DNA of 64,000 nt from Adiantum capillus-veneris (GCA_014529385.2 CM043961.1:15976478-16040477); one strand, 5' to 3'; shown: positions 1 to 10,676, counted from the first letter of the stretch. Notes: generated by a model not told the origin, from the sequence alone. Program-made: numbers and translations.

Positions 1-1000
1 TGTTTGAATTGGACCCACGTTGTTGGGGCTTGACCTTGGTACAACAATGCGGTCCACCATTGAAGCGCATTCCCTTTCAAGAAAGTGGCAGCCTTGCGTA
101 TCTTTGAAGATTCCGTGAAGTTGCCTCCAGCATAAGCTGCATCGAACTGCTGTATGAAGGTCAAAGCCTTTAATTGGTCCTCAGTTCCTCTGAAAGTTTC
201 AAACTTCACTCCTTGCCCACCTTCCTTGTAATCCTTAGGTTGACTCAAAGGAGCCACATTATCATAAACAGGTGCCTGTAACAGTGGTGCTCCATGAATG
301 TTCATTCCAGCACTCGCATCAACTGTTTTCCCTGTCATATCTGCATTTTGTACGTATGGCTGCGAAAAACCAGCCATACCAAATTGTGTTCCAGGCACTC
401 GAAACTGGCCATAGGCACCCTGAAAACCTGGTTGGACACCCATGTTCGCGTACATAGGGTTACCCATGCCTGTTTGCATTGTCCCGAACACATTCCCTGG
501 CATATAACCTGTGGAGGTCTAGCCATAGCTTGAAACACTGAACCACCTCCAAAATAACCAGGATAAGTATTAGGTAATGGAAGGGTTTGACGCATAGCCT
601 GTGCATTGCTCCCTTGACCATTCATAAACGGTTCCTGTCCAGCTAAAGCAAGTTTCTTTGGATCATTGGACACCGCTAGTTGCTCAACCACATGGCCTTT
701 CCCTCGAGCATCATGAGTCCTCTGCGCATTGGAAATCTCCTTTTTCTGCAACGGCTCAGTCATGCCCTGTGTAGGAGGCTGAAAACCCTGTGTCGGAGCC
801 TGTAAGAATTCCTGCATCCTTGGGTTGTTAGCCAACTGCTGAAACATGTCCATGCAACAACGCAGTTGAGTTCTAAACAATCTGTCCTCTTCTTGAAGAG
901 TTGAAGGAATTTTCTCTGTGCCATGTGAGGAAGATCCCTCTTCAGATACTTGGTCTCTCTTCTCTGCCATATCGACAAGCTCTGTGTTGCTTTCACCCAC
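1..1000 (-). pseudogene. Ty3/gypsy gag, N-terminal part, frameshifted, runs off left edge
   Basis: The minus strand is open from an ATG at 1000 to 335 and gives a Q/P/G-rich protein beginning MGESNTELVDMAEK. Near 510-530 the sensible reading changes frame: text such as TGMGNPMYANMGVQPGFQ lies in another frame and continues to position 1. That second part contains the core of a retrotransposon capsid domain (QFDAAYAGGNFTESSKIRKA, then QWWTALLYQGQ), which packages element RNA. I infer a single-base frameshift. The same capsid family recurs at 31263-32395 (FIQQFDAAF...FTES), so the two loci are probably related lineages. Protease and polymerase would lie beyond the left edge and cannot be judged. 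Confidence 0.8.
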
Positions 1001-2385
1001 AACAATCCACGTTGCACTTTTTGAAGAAAAAGTGACTATCCCGTCGATGGAACCATATAACCGGCCTATACAACGTAGAGGGCGGTACTATTTCAATTAC
1101 CTGTTAACTTTACGCAGAGCAGTGAGAAGGGAAGAGAACACAGTTGCGTCCAGCGACTAGAATGTCACTGCGCACACGAGACCGACACCCTGTAGGCCCC
1201 AAAGACTGGCGCCCCTTTCGGTATTTCTTTAATTTAGAGAGCGGGAATTACAAAAAGAGAGTCCTTGGAAGATAACACCTGCATCCAGCTAGTACGCTCC
1301 AGATTCGGCAGAATTTCGGCAGCATAACGGTACCAAAAATTAATCCGAATCAGTTTCCAAGCTCAAGACTCTATCCCACCGGTGTTATCCCTCAGTCGGG
1401 AGCACAAAACAGTAAATTCCAGGTCGCTGTAATTTCTGGTTCAGTCCTGTTTTTGACCTGATTTGGGCACACGACGGTCCCTACACTGTTCCTTGCACCC
1501 TGGGCTTGGTGCCCCTTGATTCTGGAAGCATCCCGGGCACAAAACAGTCTCAAAACAGAGTAAAAACAGCAAGCAAACAGTGCTGAATTTACTGCGCAAT
1601 CGAGAGGTTATCACCCTCTCGTGGACCTGCTTTGGTGCAGCAGCTAGCTACACCGTTTCCTGTGCAAAGAGGCTCTTGCCTCGGCATGAAAGCATATTTT
1701 CCCACAGCTGTACATAGGTCAAATGAGAAGCCCACTAGTGGGGCATAACATACTGTACGTAGGGGAGAAAGAGAGCAGTATGTAGCGTGCGGGGCATCAC
1801 TCGCGTCACCATACTGTGCATAGAGGGCAAGGTAAGCATTCCATAGCTTCTGTACCTGCTACAATACACCTGAGACTGAAAATGGCGCCCCCTCTGTTGA
1901 TATGCAGCTCGTTTTTTCCTCCCAGAGTGGCAGAATCGCTCACAGGCTGACACGTCGCCCAGTTTCCGAGTTTGGGCTTTCCCTGCTAAAAATATCTCAA
2001 CTGGTGCGTCAGTTGACTTGGCAGCAGAGCAATAAAATGTTCCCCTTGTCATTCCAGAGCTAATGACGCGAACACATTTTCCGGTCAAAAATAGCAGTTC
2101 CCTAAATTTTAGGAGATGCTTCCATGGCGTCCCTATCGATCTCCTGACCATCATTGAAGACTACCATTTGACCAACATCTACAATGTGGGTTAATTTACT
2201 GGCCCCTTTCAACTTATAAAGTTGCAGTGACTTGACGAGTGGCCCAAAATCCAGTTTGGCGCACACGAGCTTCCATAGTCATCAGAATTCAGTGCTAACT
2301 GGCCCGGGCAGTCCTTGTCTGACCGACCTAGATTCCCCGATGTGAGAAACCCATTTGGCTGTAGCCGTTTCACACTGGCCATGCA
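1001..2385. other. Non-coding; leader and probable LTR of the minus-strand gypsy element
   Basis: No credible coding frame. On the minus strand, 1163-1250 (AAAGAAATACCGAAAGGGGCGCC... ending CAGTGACA at 1163) resembles the matching part of the LTR family at 4392-5086 and 12136-12793 (AAAGAAATACCAAAGGGGCGCC... ending GTGACA). I therefore read 1163 as the likely 3' edge of a related LTR, with 1001-1162 as gag leader. The other LTR edge was not found. From about 1560 to 2385 I see no feature. Confidence 0.4.
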
Positions 2386-2501
2386 ATGTCCACTTGCACC
2401 TTTTCAAGGGTTCCGGGACAAACAAGTAAAAATAAAATAAATATATCTAATACTTATTTACGGAAGGCAACAGGAAAAATACACCTCCTGGTGACAACTT
2501 C

Positions 2502-3075
2502 TATGTTTGAAGTCCGGAGTTTGGCAGAGTGGGGCAACTTGAAAATGCTTGCCACCGAAACCATGGACGACTATAACCAAAGGTTTCTCGACGTGTACCT
2601 TCCGGTGTCCTTCTTTAAGTTCATTTCCTTGGAGGACCAGTGCGAGCGCTACACCATTGGACTACTATCACCATTGTAGGAATATTGTCTTTCCAAGCAA
2701 AGTCTCTACCATGCAAGATCTTATGGACCATGCCGTGGTCGGCTACAAACTGATGAAGGGAAAGCTAGAGTTTACCACAGAAGAACCTCCGGCCACTAAC
2801 CACAACTCCGGCCACTAACCACAACTCTCGCCAACAAAGAAGAAATTCTCGAGAGTCTCGTGAAAGCCAACCGCAAAGGCCTCGTTTGACACCTCAACAA
2901 CGAGATACCTTACTACAAGAAGGCCGATGTTTTGAATGCTTTCGAACAGGACATAAATATTTTGGTTGCGCACTGACAGACTAGCGGAGCCGATGCCTGC
3001 GCCGACAGTCGACAGCAACCCAGGACTATTTCCAGCCAAATGAGCTAAACCGGCCATTGGATTAGTACCTGACAT
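2502..3075 (+). pseudogene. Ty3/gypsy gag remnant with zinc knuckle
   Basis: Capsid-like text (FEVRSLAEWGNLKMLATETM, then DDYNQRFLDVYLP) reads in one frame to about 2679 and continues in a second frame to 2818. A nucleocapsid zinc knuckle of the CX2CX4HX4C class (CFECFRTGHKYFGC) is at 2938-2979, in the first frame again. At least two frameshifts are needed to join the pieces, so the gene is dead. It lies directly upstream of a protease domain in the usual gag-protease order. No start codon or 5' LTR could be found upstream, so the element is probably 5'-truncated. Confidence 0.7.
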
Positions 3076-3077
3076 CT

Positions 3078-3497
3078 ATGGCATACGCCTTGAAAACTAC
3101 AAATGAATTGTGTCGAGCATATGGCAAAGTCAACGGTTTGAAAGCCCTAATTTTCTTTGACCCAGGAGCTACAAAGATCTTCATCCGCCCAAAATTCTTG
3201 AAGCAGATGCACTTTGATTATGATGCAGAGGATGAAGAAATTGAAGCTGAGCTAGCCACAGGGCAAACTCAGAAAGTGGTACCACTCATTGGTGCTCTTC
3301 CAGTGACTATCCAAAATTATCATGGAAAAGCCGATTTCCACATTATGAAGTTGGGCAACTGTGACGTTCTCTTGGGCTTGCCTTGGCATGACAAGAATGA
3401 TGCGACTCTCCACGTTCGGAACCGAACCATCACCGTGATGCAGAAGGGCAAGCCAGTCGTCCTCAAAGTTCGGTTGTCCGAACAAAACCCTGAATGA
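3078..3497 (+). CDS. Retropepsin-like aspartic protease domain of a gypsy element
   Basis: An open frame of 139 codons with the features of a gypsy aspartic protease: flap and catalytic loop around FDPGATKIFI (residues about 26-36, D-P-G in place of the usual D-S/T-G), and the C-terminal signature CDVLLGLPWHDKNDA. In the family this enzyme cleaves the gag-pol polyprotein as a homodimer. The second residue of the catalytic triad is Pro, which is unusual and may reflect decay. No reverse transcriptase follows; the next recognisable item is the 3' LTR at 4392, so polymerase genes have been lost. The displayed ATG is only an internal methionine of a longer former frame. Confidence 0.7.
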   Translation: MAYALKTTNELCRAYGKVNGLKALIFFDPGATKIFIRPKFLKQMHFDYDAEDEEIEAELATGQTQKVVPLIGALPVTIQNYHGKADFHIMKLGNCDVLLGLPWHDKNDATLHVRNRTITVMQKGKPVVLKVRLSEQNPE

Positions 3498-4391
3498 ACT
3501 ATCTAGTTGTTTTTATAGTTAGATACTTTTGAACTTTGTTTGAGAAAGTATTGTTTGAAACTTTGTTTGAAATTTGTTTGAAATGGATGGTATCTGTTTT
3601 AAACCTGTCTTGGTGCCGATTTGAGTTGTCTGACTCTGGTTTTAATACTGGTTTCAATGATTGGTGATTTTTACTCCCGGCTGGAGTAGTGAGAAACAAT
3701 GTTTGAGAATGCGTGTTCATACTCATGGCCCGAACCCTTGTTGAAAAGTGTTGTTTTTACTCATGGCCCAAACTTGGATGGTTATTTACGGGGGGAGTAT
3801 TAAGAAGTCTGAGTAGTCCTTACTCTCAGTACCTCCAAATGACGCAGACTGCGGTCTTGGGGGCGTTTGGTTGTAAAAGGCCTCTATATCTCATGGCCCG
3901 GACCTTTTTAGATTATTTGCGGGAGGAGTGATGAGGGAGTCGTTGAACAGCTCATGGCCCGGACCGGGATGGTTATTTGCGGGGGGAGTGTTCATTGGCG
4001 ACTTTTATGTTTCTATGTCTTGTAACATGCACATGTGAGCATTTGTGTTGCATTGTGATGTGCCATCTGTCGAATGTTCTTGATTGGATGAGATTGCGTG
4101 GGTATGTAATTTTAGTGCATCAAAACACTCGTGGAAGATCAATGCGGTCTGGGTGTGATGGCTAAGTTTACTATGCCGGAATATCAAGAGTTCTGATCTG
4201 GACGGAAGGAGAAGCCAACTTCTTGATCAAAAGAGCCGAAAGGAGAAGCCGACTCCTTAACAAAAAAAAGAAGAAAAAGAGCAAACTGATTGTTCCTCGG
4301 ATTGTCCCTCGGAATTTTTTTGAGCTAAACTTGAGTTGTTTTGCAGATGTGCTGTAATCGCGAACGAGTACTTTCTTTCAAGAAGGGGGGA
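3498..4391 (+). other. Non-coding tail of the gypsy element with degenerate repeats and polypurine tract
   Basis: No gene. The block has four copies of CATGGCCCG/A (3724, 3762, 3892, 3953). Several are followed by GGTTATTTGCGGGGGGAGT-like text (3780, 3912, 3970), giving an irregular repeat. The segment ends in a polypurine tract, AGAAGGGGGGA at 4381-4391, immediately before the LTR start; in LTR elements this primes plus-strand DNA synthesis. Confidence 0.6.
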
Positions 4392-4967
4392 TGTCACAAA
4401 CTGCTGACGTGTCAAGCCTTGAAGAATGGAGCCAACTTGCAGATCACAGCCGAAGGGCCTAAACCCTAAGAAGAACAAGTAACAGAAGAAGAAGTCCTAC
4501 CAACTTATGGGGACCCCATCCGATGGGGCCCCAGTGACATCAAAGAATTAAAATAAAGCAGGACCCACCCACAAACACACGCACAACTGATGATGTGGCA
4601 GCAATACGAATGCTCTGAAAATCACGCTGACATTGTTGACGTGGCAGGCCGTACGGATTTTCGCGTTTTGCACTGACATACTGACATGGTAGGGTGTGGA
4701 TTTCCATAAATTACGCTAGCAGCTTTTGGGCATTGCTCTTGGACCAGATGCTTTTGAGTTTGAAGGATTTTCATGTAAAACTGCTTTTGGGGCCTAGGCC
4801 TTTAAATATAAGGCCATGGGCTCATTCTTTGGTATGCTTCCTGGAGAAGGTGCAGAGTCTGGAGTACCGGCTTGTACTGTGTTGATGCAATATAAAGAAA
4901 TACCAAAGGGGCGCCAAGGTTTGGGGCAATACTCTGTGGGGTGGAATTCCGCCACTCCGTGTCGTGT

Positions 4968-5012
<45 letters not shown>

Positions 5013-5086
5013 AGTTGTTATTGAAGTGCTAAAAAGTCTATTCAGTTTGTTCTTTTCTATTGGCACGTGGTGCCCGTTTTGTGACA
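4392..5086 (+). mobile_element. 3' LTR of a gypsy-type element (695 bp)
   Basis: Starts TGTCACAAAC after a polypurine tract and ends GTTTTGTGACA, so the ends are inverted copies (TGTCACAA/TTGTGACA). A TATA-like TTTAAATATAAGG is at about 4800. A (CT)n tract at 4970-5007 lies downstream in the presumed transcribed leader. A second copy of the same LTR, as the reverse complement, is the solo LTR at 12136-12793; the two align from the first to the last base except for an insertion in the second. Together they define the LTR ends confidently. Confidence 0.85.
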
Positions 5087-5356
5087 GTACTGATATACTG
5101 ATGGCCCTTGCAAGGCCTTGTGCTTATTTGACACCCCACCTGTGAGGTGGTAGGCTTACAAATAGAGGGAGGTCGAGGAGTATCTGGACATCCACGACTC
5201 CCCTTAATAAATTAGCCTAAGTGACTTTGGGAACGGTTCATACACCTATATGCTTAAGTGGCTGCACTGTGCAAGTGAGGTATGCAACTATTGACCTGCA
5301 TGATCATACACGTCCTTCTAGTGGCTCACAAAGTGCGAAGCTAGATCCTAAGCATA
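5087..5356. other. Unannotated spacer
   Basis: No credible coding, RNA or repeat structure. It separates the LTR from the MITE-like element. Confidence 0.4.
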
Positions 5357-5987
5357 GTCACACTGAACGGCGTTTCGGCGGCGGGAACAGGAACGGAGTT
5401 TCCCCACCGTTTCGGACGAGCCGAAACGGCCTTCAGGATGTCATTTTTTTAAAGGTGCAATTTGGGGCAAAAATCGTGAGCCTATCTTATGGACCCGATC
5501 TTATGTTTGCAGTGATTTTAGTGATATGTATTAGACATATCAAGACTCTCACCTTTGATCGTGTTTTATGACATTGATGTTTTGGATCATGGATACTATT
5601 GAGTCATGGCTCTTCACATTTTGACATGTCACATGCTACAAACTTACATGTATCATATGTGATTGTATCTTGGTTTGATTCGTCACACCATGAAGTACTA
5701 GGTTCTGGTTTGAAAAGAGTTTATGAAGTGGTAAGTTGTAAACTTGTAACTAGTAGGTTTACCGTTTCTGTGGTTTGAGCATTAAGTTTGAAACTTTTGA
5801 ATTAGGTCTTCTCATTTTTCAATTCTGAATACACTTATGGCCCCTCCTAGGCTACTTGTTTTATGAAATACATTGTTTACAAATTGAAAAAAAAGTGCCG
5901 TTTCTCAATGGTTTCCGCCTCGGGCAAAACTTGGAAACACCGGTTTTTTTCGTTTCCATTTCTTCCGTTTCCGTTTCGAGTGGTGAC
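5357..5987. mobile_element. MITE-like element with imperfect terminal inverted repeats
   Basis: The left end GTCACACTGAACGG and the right end CCGTTTCGAGTGGTGAC are imperfect inverted copies. Both are flanked by TA, which could be a target duplication. Subterminal regions at both ends are rich in CGTTTC/GAAACG motifs on both strands (5370-5425 and 5900-5980). The interior is non-coding. This is the layout of a non-autonomous DNA transposon. The superfamily is unclear: TA would suit Tc1/mariner, the subterminal repeats would suit hAT. Confidence 0.45.
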
Positions 5988-6435
5988 TATGATCGTAAGC
6001 TATACTAACCAAGACTATGCCGACTTGTAGCAGTCGCTTGTCCACGTGACTCATGTGCAATGTGCACGTGACAACCATGTTTGGTTGCGATTTCTTCCAA
6101 TTTCTTCAAACGAGTGACCACAGAGCGTAATCGGTAGGATCGGACATTTGCATAGCTATTGACACTCCTTTACGGCTGTTGAATCGACAACACGGCTTGT
6201 TTCTACACACAAATCGGGACATCTTTCTTGGTCTAGTACACACACTTGGTAGAGGCGGAGTACAACAGTTTCCTACATTGCTAGTGATAGCATCGTTTGG
6301 TGCCTGGCGTTCCTTAGACTGCTACTACACTCATGGACTATTGTCCTCTTGTGTACATCGTAGCAGACATCCTCATTCGAGGCCTCACATCTTCGACTTT
6401 TGGTGGTTTGTTCAACATCAGGTGCAGAGAGGGGG
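5988..6435. other. Non-coding stretch ending in a polypurine tract
   Basis: No convincing protein. It ends in GAGAGGGGG (6427-6435) directly before TGTTAG, which resembles the polypurine tract/LTR junction of an LTR retrotransposon on the plus strand. Confidence 0.35.
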
Positions 6436-6915
6436 TGTTAGAGCTACACAACTTTGCTGCTTCACTTCGGGTTATGACATGCTTGTATGCTATCGTGCTC
6501 CTGAGGCCGGCTGGCCATCCACTTGCATTCATCTAGATTCTATAGGCTTCATCTAGATCGGACTGGGCCGTCTTGACCGGCTGGACATACTTTTGTCCAG
6601 TGCCCACGCTAGGGGCTATTTACTTGGGTGCCCTTATTTTCCAGTTTGGTATTGTGGGGCACTTATTTGAGCTGGCCAACTAAGGCATAGGATCCTAAAT
6701 AGGCAACCCCTCCTGTGCCAGTGGTGTATGGTGTTGTATCTGTGAGGCGCCCCAAGTGGGGGGTCCTATATAGGCAGCCCCTCCCGTGCCAGTGGTGTAT
6801 GGTGCTATATCTATGAGGCGCCCCTGGTGGGGGGGTTGCCCCTCACCCGGGTCATGATGGGTTTGCTGCCATTTGCAGTTTGTAGTGTTTTTCTCTCTTG
6901 TTGCTCTCTCTCTTC
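6436..6915 (+). mobile_element. LTR-like segment with duplicated promoter
   Basis: Begins TGTTAGAGC after a G-rich polypurine tract. It carries two tandem copies of a 71-bp unit, starting at 6694 (CCTAAATAGGCAACCCC) and 6765 (CCTATATAGGCAGCCCC). Each copy has a TATA-like core followed by GTGCCAGTGGTGTATGGTG. A CT-rich stretch follows at 6890-6920. I infer an LTR U3/R region with a duplicated core promoter. The 3' edge and the partner LTR were not found. Confidence 0.45.
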
Positions 6916-8137
6916 TCCCTTCCGCTTCCGCTCTACCCACTCACAAATGGTGTATTTGATGGGGATCACATTGTTTCACACAGGTGTGCAACATCAGCAA
7001 TGCTAGAGGGCCGCTATCACCAGGCACACTTACATGAGCCCTGCACAAAGGGTTGGATTGTGGACACTAGTCACCCCTCCTATGACGTATGCAGCAGTTG
7101 TCTGGGCACTAAGACTCGTGGCCTCTTGGTGGACATAGATTGAGAATCTTTGGTGGACACGGATTGAGAGTCAGTAGGTTATGTGGATTTTCCACATTAT
7201 ACATAGCAAATCCTTGGTCCTGCATGATATTGTCATATTATAGGTGGCTACACCACCCATGCCAGTGGAGACTCTTCCAGACAGTATGCTTCATCAGAGA
7301 ATGAGAGAGATACCACAAGATAGACTCTCATCCAACGCCTTTGAGGCATCCAAATAATTGGCGCCGGGGGGGGAGTGGGGGGGAGGCAGATCTTGCTATG
7401 CATAGATGGCACAGTGGTTAAGTGCTTATCTTCTTGATAGAGAGCAGCTACCACCCTTCTAGTATGACCATGACCCCCCCATTGATCCACCCTTCTGAAT
7501 CGGGCAGCTACCACCCTTCTAGTATGACCATGACCCCCCCATTGATCCTCCCTTCCGCTTCCGCTCTACCCACTCACAAATGGTGTATTTGATGGGGATC
7601 ACATTGTTTCACACAGGTGTGCAACATCAGCAATGCTAGAGGGCCGCTATCACCAGGCACACTTACATGAGCCCTGCACAAAGGGTTGGATTGTGGACAC
7701 TAGTCACCCCTCCTATGATGTATGCAGCAGTTGTTTGGGCACTAAGACTCGTGGCCTCTTGGTGGACATAGATTGAGAATCTTTGGTGGACACGGATTGA
7801 GAGTCAGTAGGTTATGTGGATTTTCCACATTATACATAGCAAATCCTTGGTCCTGCATGATATTGTCATATTATAGGTGGCTACACCACCCATGCCAGTG
7901 GAGACTCTTCCAGACAGTATGCTTCATCAGAGAATGAGAGAGATACCACAAGATAGACTCTCATCCAACGCCTTTGAGGCATCCAAATAATTTGCGCGGG
8001 GGAGAAGTGGGGGGGAGGCAGATCTTGCTATGCATAGATGGCACAGTGGTTAAGTGCTTATCTTCTTGATAGAGAGCAGCTACCACCCTTCTAGTATGAC
8101 CATGACCCCCCCATTGATCCACCCTTCTGAATCGGGT
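6916..8137 (+). repeat. Tandem duplication, about 633-bp period
   Basis: The segment beginning TCCCTTCCGCTTCCGC at 6916 recurs at 7549 and runs to about 8137 with only a few differences. The clearest is in the G-run, near 7363-7383 versus about 7996-8016. The first copy ends with an extra 60-bp duplication (7445-7504 versus 7505-7548). High identity suggests a recent event. Each copy holds a tRNA-like stretch (separate entry). No coding frame is convincing. Confidence 0.9.
7407..7480 (+). other. tRNA-Ser-like stretch, possible SINE head (copy 1; copy 2 at 8039-8112)
   Basis: TGGCACAGTGG matches a pol III A box. The following bases can form a D stem (GGCA/TGCT) and an anticodon arm with a 7-base loop CTTGATA, placing TGA at the anticodon position as in serine tRNA. 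No convincing B box or T arm follows, so this is not a functional tRNA gene. A decayed tRNA-derived SINE head is possible; chance resemblance is not excluded. Confidence 0.3.
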
Positions 8138-8366
8138 TCTTTACGTAAAAATAAGACAATTTACCATAAGAAACCTATGCTTTGGTGAAGGCATCCCAAA
8201 CCCGAGTTAGTTCTCCCTTCAAGTCAGTTTAAAAGAATTTGGATTCCTAAAGGTTCTCGTTCAGATCCGCCTTCTATCCCTGAAATCAATCCAGTTGTTT
8301 TGCACAACACTATTTCTAGTAGAGTACAAGGTCTCCCTAGGGCTTCAATCTCTAGAATTGAGAGTG

Positions 8367-10676
8367 ATGACCCTTCTAACCATAGAATTTTTGCTTAATA
8401 GAGATTTCAAACGGAGATTGATTTACTTATCTAGCGCCATGGAATTGGGTTCTTTTTCTTATAAAATATTTGAAAGGTATAATATAAGGATCCTATTTAA
8501 GCTCTTGTATACCCTTGAGAACTACTCTTATGAAGATTTGGAGCTAAGAGAGTCTCACAATACTCAACTTCGAGTACTGTTAGGCAAATTTCTGAAGTCC
8601 AAATGTCCTAGTCTGAAAAATCCCTTGGTTGGAAAGAAAGATTTGTTGATAACTATCTTTACCTCCCCTGACTTAGACAAGATTGGATTAAGCTCTATTT
8701 TGAGATCTCAAGAAGCTTTGGATGCTCTCCCTCCTTGTGTGAGAAAGGTATGGAACCATCCTGCCGTAGCTTTCAAATATGTGAAAACTTTAGGACAAAA
8801 AGCTTTCAACTATAGTGACATAGGACGTAATCTTAAAAAGCAAGAGAGGCTTGCAATCTCACGTATTGATTGCCCTTGTAGTAAAATTGCCTTTTCTTCT
8901 GACGTAAATGGAGCTTTGGGTCATGTAGTTACTGCCGATTGTTCTATCCTTCCTTCGGATTCTTTGAAAGACCTTTTCTCAAGAGGTACTAAATATAGGC
9001 TCCCTTCCTCAAACGACTCTTGCCTTCTCAAAGCCATAGAAAAAGGAATTTCTAGTTTCGTAGTAAAGTTTGAGGAGTCTTTAGGAGTTCAAGGTATTTT
9101 TACCCATTGGAAGTCTGTAATCCTCAAGAAAGCTTCTTTGAAATTAGCATCTTGCTCTCGGAACGTTTCTTCAGGAAGGAATAGCTTATCTTCTTCTGAT
9201 CGTGATGCTCTTAGGAAATTTCATCGCGATTTTGTAATCTCTTATGTAGATAAGTGCTCTAATAACTTTGTTGTTACGTGCAAAAAGTTCTATTTAGAAT
9301 GCTTGTTAGGTGAAGTAAATTCTCAGACTTACAGTGATTGTGATCTTTCAATGCAAGAGGTTATCTTGAAACATGAAGACTTTTGTAAGTCTTTTGGTTT
9401 TAAGTGCCAACCTAAATTACCTTTTTTATATACCGTTTGGAAGTTCCACAAGAACCCTATAAAGCCTAGATTTATAGCTGCTTCTTGTAACACCTCTTTG
9501 ACCGAGGTTTCCAAATGGCTTAGTTATTGTTTCAAAGCCATTTTACCTAGCGTAAATGAATTGTGGAATAATATGCTAAAGGAAGCAGACGTACCTACCG
9601 ATTCAAGTTGGATTTTAAATGATTCAGTAGGTGTGATTCCTGTTTTAAAGTTTTTGAACTCTTCAAGAAGCCTTAAGGAGAAATCTTCTCCTTTATGTCT
9701 CCAAACTTTTGACTTTACAACGCTATACACGAAGCTAAATTTGGAGGACCTTAAATTTAGAGTCAAGTCTCTTATTTCAAAAGTTTTTGCGTACAAGCTT
9801 GAGAAGGATAGGTACAAGGCATTGCTAGTAGAAAAGTCAGCCTTGAACTTTGACTTCTTATGGCTGAAAAATAAGAATGTAGATGTAGACAAAGGAAGAA
9901 AGAGATTCACCAGGATTGTAGATGACATTGACATTATATCTTGGTTAGATTTTCTTTTGGACAATTTATATATAACCATCGGCGACTCTCTTTTCAAGCA
10001 AACAATTGGTATCCCTATGGGTACCAATTGTGCTGTTTTTCTTGCTAATTTCTATCTTTTTACTTATGAGTTTGATTTTATGGAGCGTCTTGTCCTTGCT
10101 AACACTTGCCCAATATTTTTGCACAAGTTATGCAATGTAAGACGCTTTGTAGATGATCTTTTTGTCCCTGACGTTCCTTCTTTTCAAGATTTTATGTACT
10201 TGAATTCGAGTTCTGTAGGCGGAGGGATTTATCCCAAGGAGTTTTGTGAACTTAACTGTACCACAAATAGTGATTATTGTGCCTTTTTAGACCTTAAGAT
10301 TTTTCAGACTCCCTTGGGATTAGAAGTAGATATCTATGATAAGCGCCTTGAACCAGAATATGCCAATCTAAAAATCATCCGCATGCCTCACATTTTTTCG
10401 AACATTTCTCTTTTAGCTAAGTACGGTGTCATTTGCTCTCAACTATTTAGATTTTCTCGTCTTTGTTCTAGTAAATCTACTTTTGTTGTTCAATCTTGCC
10501 ATCTTATTTCTTTACTAGTTGAAAAAGGATACTCATTCAAAAGAATCATGAAAAAAGTTCGTTCATTTTTGCATCGTAGTAAGTTTATTTTTAGTGTTTC
10601 TTCCTTTGGAATGTTCAAGATAATCAGTAGTAAATTCAATAGAAGTGGGGAGCTAAAAAGCCGACTTATTGTTTGA
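8367..10676 (+). CDS. Reverse transcriptase of a Penelope-like type, intact ORF
   Basis: Uninterrupted frame of 769 codons from the ATG at 8367 (the frame is open from 8295 but without an earlier ATG). Motifs in order: a conserved N-terminal block ending FSRGTKYRLP, KFHKNPIKPRFIAASC (about residue 357), FDFTTLYTKL (447), IGIPMGTNCAVFLANFYLF (545), catalytic FVDDL (593), then FLDLKIF and a C-terminal YGVICSQLFRFSRLC block. These recall the GTNCA-type RTs common in invertebrates and related to Penelope-like elements; FVDD replaces YVDD. I see no GIY-YIG endonuclease, RNase H or integrase. A short overlapping frame upstream (8195-8400) contains FKRIWIPKG, of unknown meaning. Unlike other elements here it lacks stops and frameshifts, suggesting recent activity or selection. 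Family placement is from motif memory and uncertain. Confidence 0.75.
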   Translation: MTLLTIEFLLNRDFKRRLIYLSSAMELGSFSYKIFERYNIRILFKLLYTLENYSYEDLELRESHNTQLRVLLGKFLKSKCPSLKNPLVGKKDLLITIFTSPDLDKIGLSSILRSQEALDALPPCVRKVWNHPAVAFKYVKTLGQKAFNYSDIGRNLKKQERLAISRIDCPCSKIAFSSDVNGALGHVVTADCSILPSDSLKDLFSRGTKYRLPSSNDSCLLKAIEKGISSFVVKFEESLGVQGIFTHWKSVILKKASLKLASCSRNVSSGRNSLSSSDRDALRKFHRDFVISYVDKCSNNFVVTCKKFYLECLLGEVNSQTYSDCDLSMQEVILKHEDFCKSFGFKCQPKLPFLYTVWKFHKNPIKPRFIAASCNTSLTEVSKWLSYCFKAILPSVNELWNNMLKEADVPTDSSWILNDSVGVIPVLKFLNSSRSLKEKSSPLCLQTFDFTTLYTKLNLEDLKFRVKSLISKVFAYKLEKDRYKALLVEKSALNFDFLWLKNKNVDVDKGRKRFTRIVDDIDIISWLDFLLDNLYITIGDSLFKQTIGIPMGTNCAVFLANFYLFTYEFDFMERLVLANTCPIFLHKLCNVRRFVDDLFVPDVPSFQDFMYLNSSSVGGGIYPKEFCELNCTTNSDYCAFLDLKIFQTPLGLEVDIYDKRLEPEYANLKIIRMPHIFSNISLLAKYGVICSQLFRFSRLCSSKSTFVVQSCHLISLLVEKGYSFKRIMKKVRSFLHRSKFIFSVSSFGMFKIISSKFNRSGELKSRLIV

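Noticed and set aside
7407..7480. Functional tRNA-Ser(UGA) gene
   Set aside because: D and anticodon arms can be drawn, but no B box or T arm is present.
9329..10027. Minus-strand frames of 61 and 167 codons
   Set aside because: They overlap the RT ORF antisense and show no family similarity.
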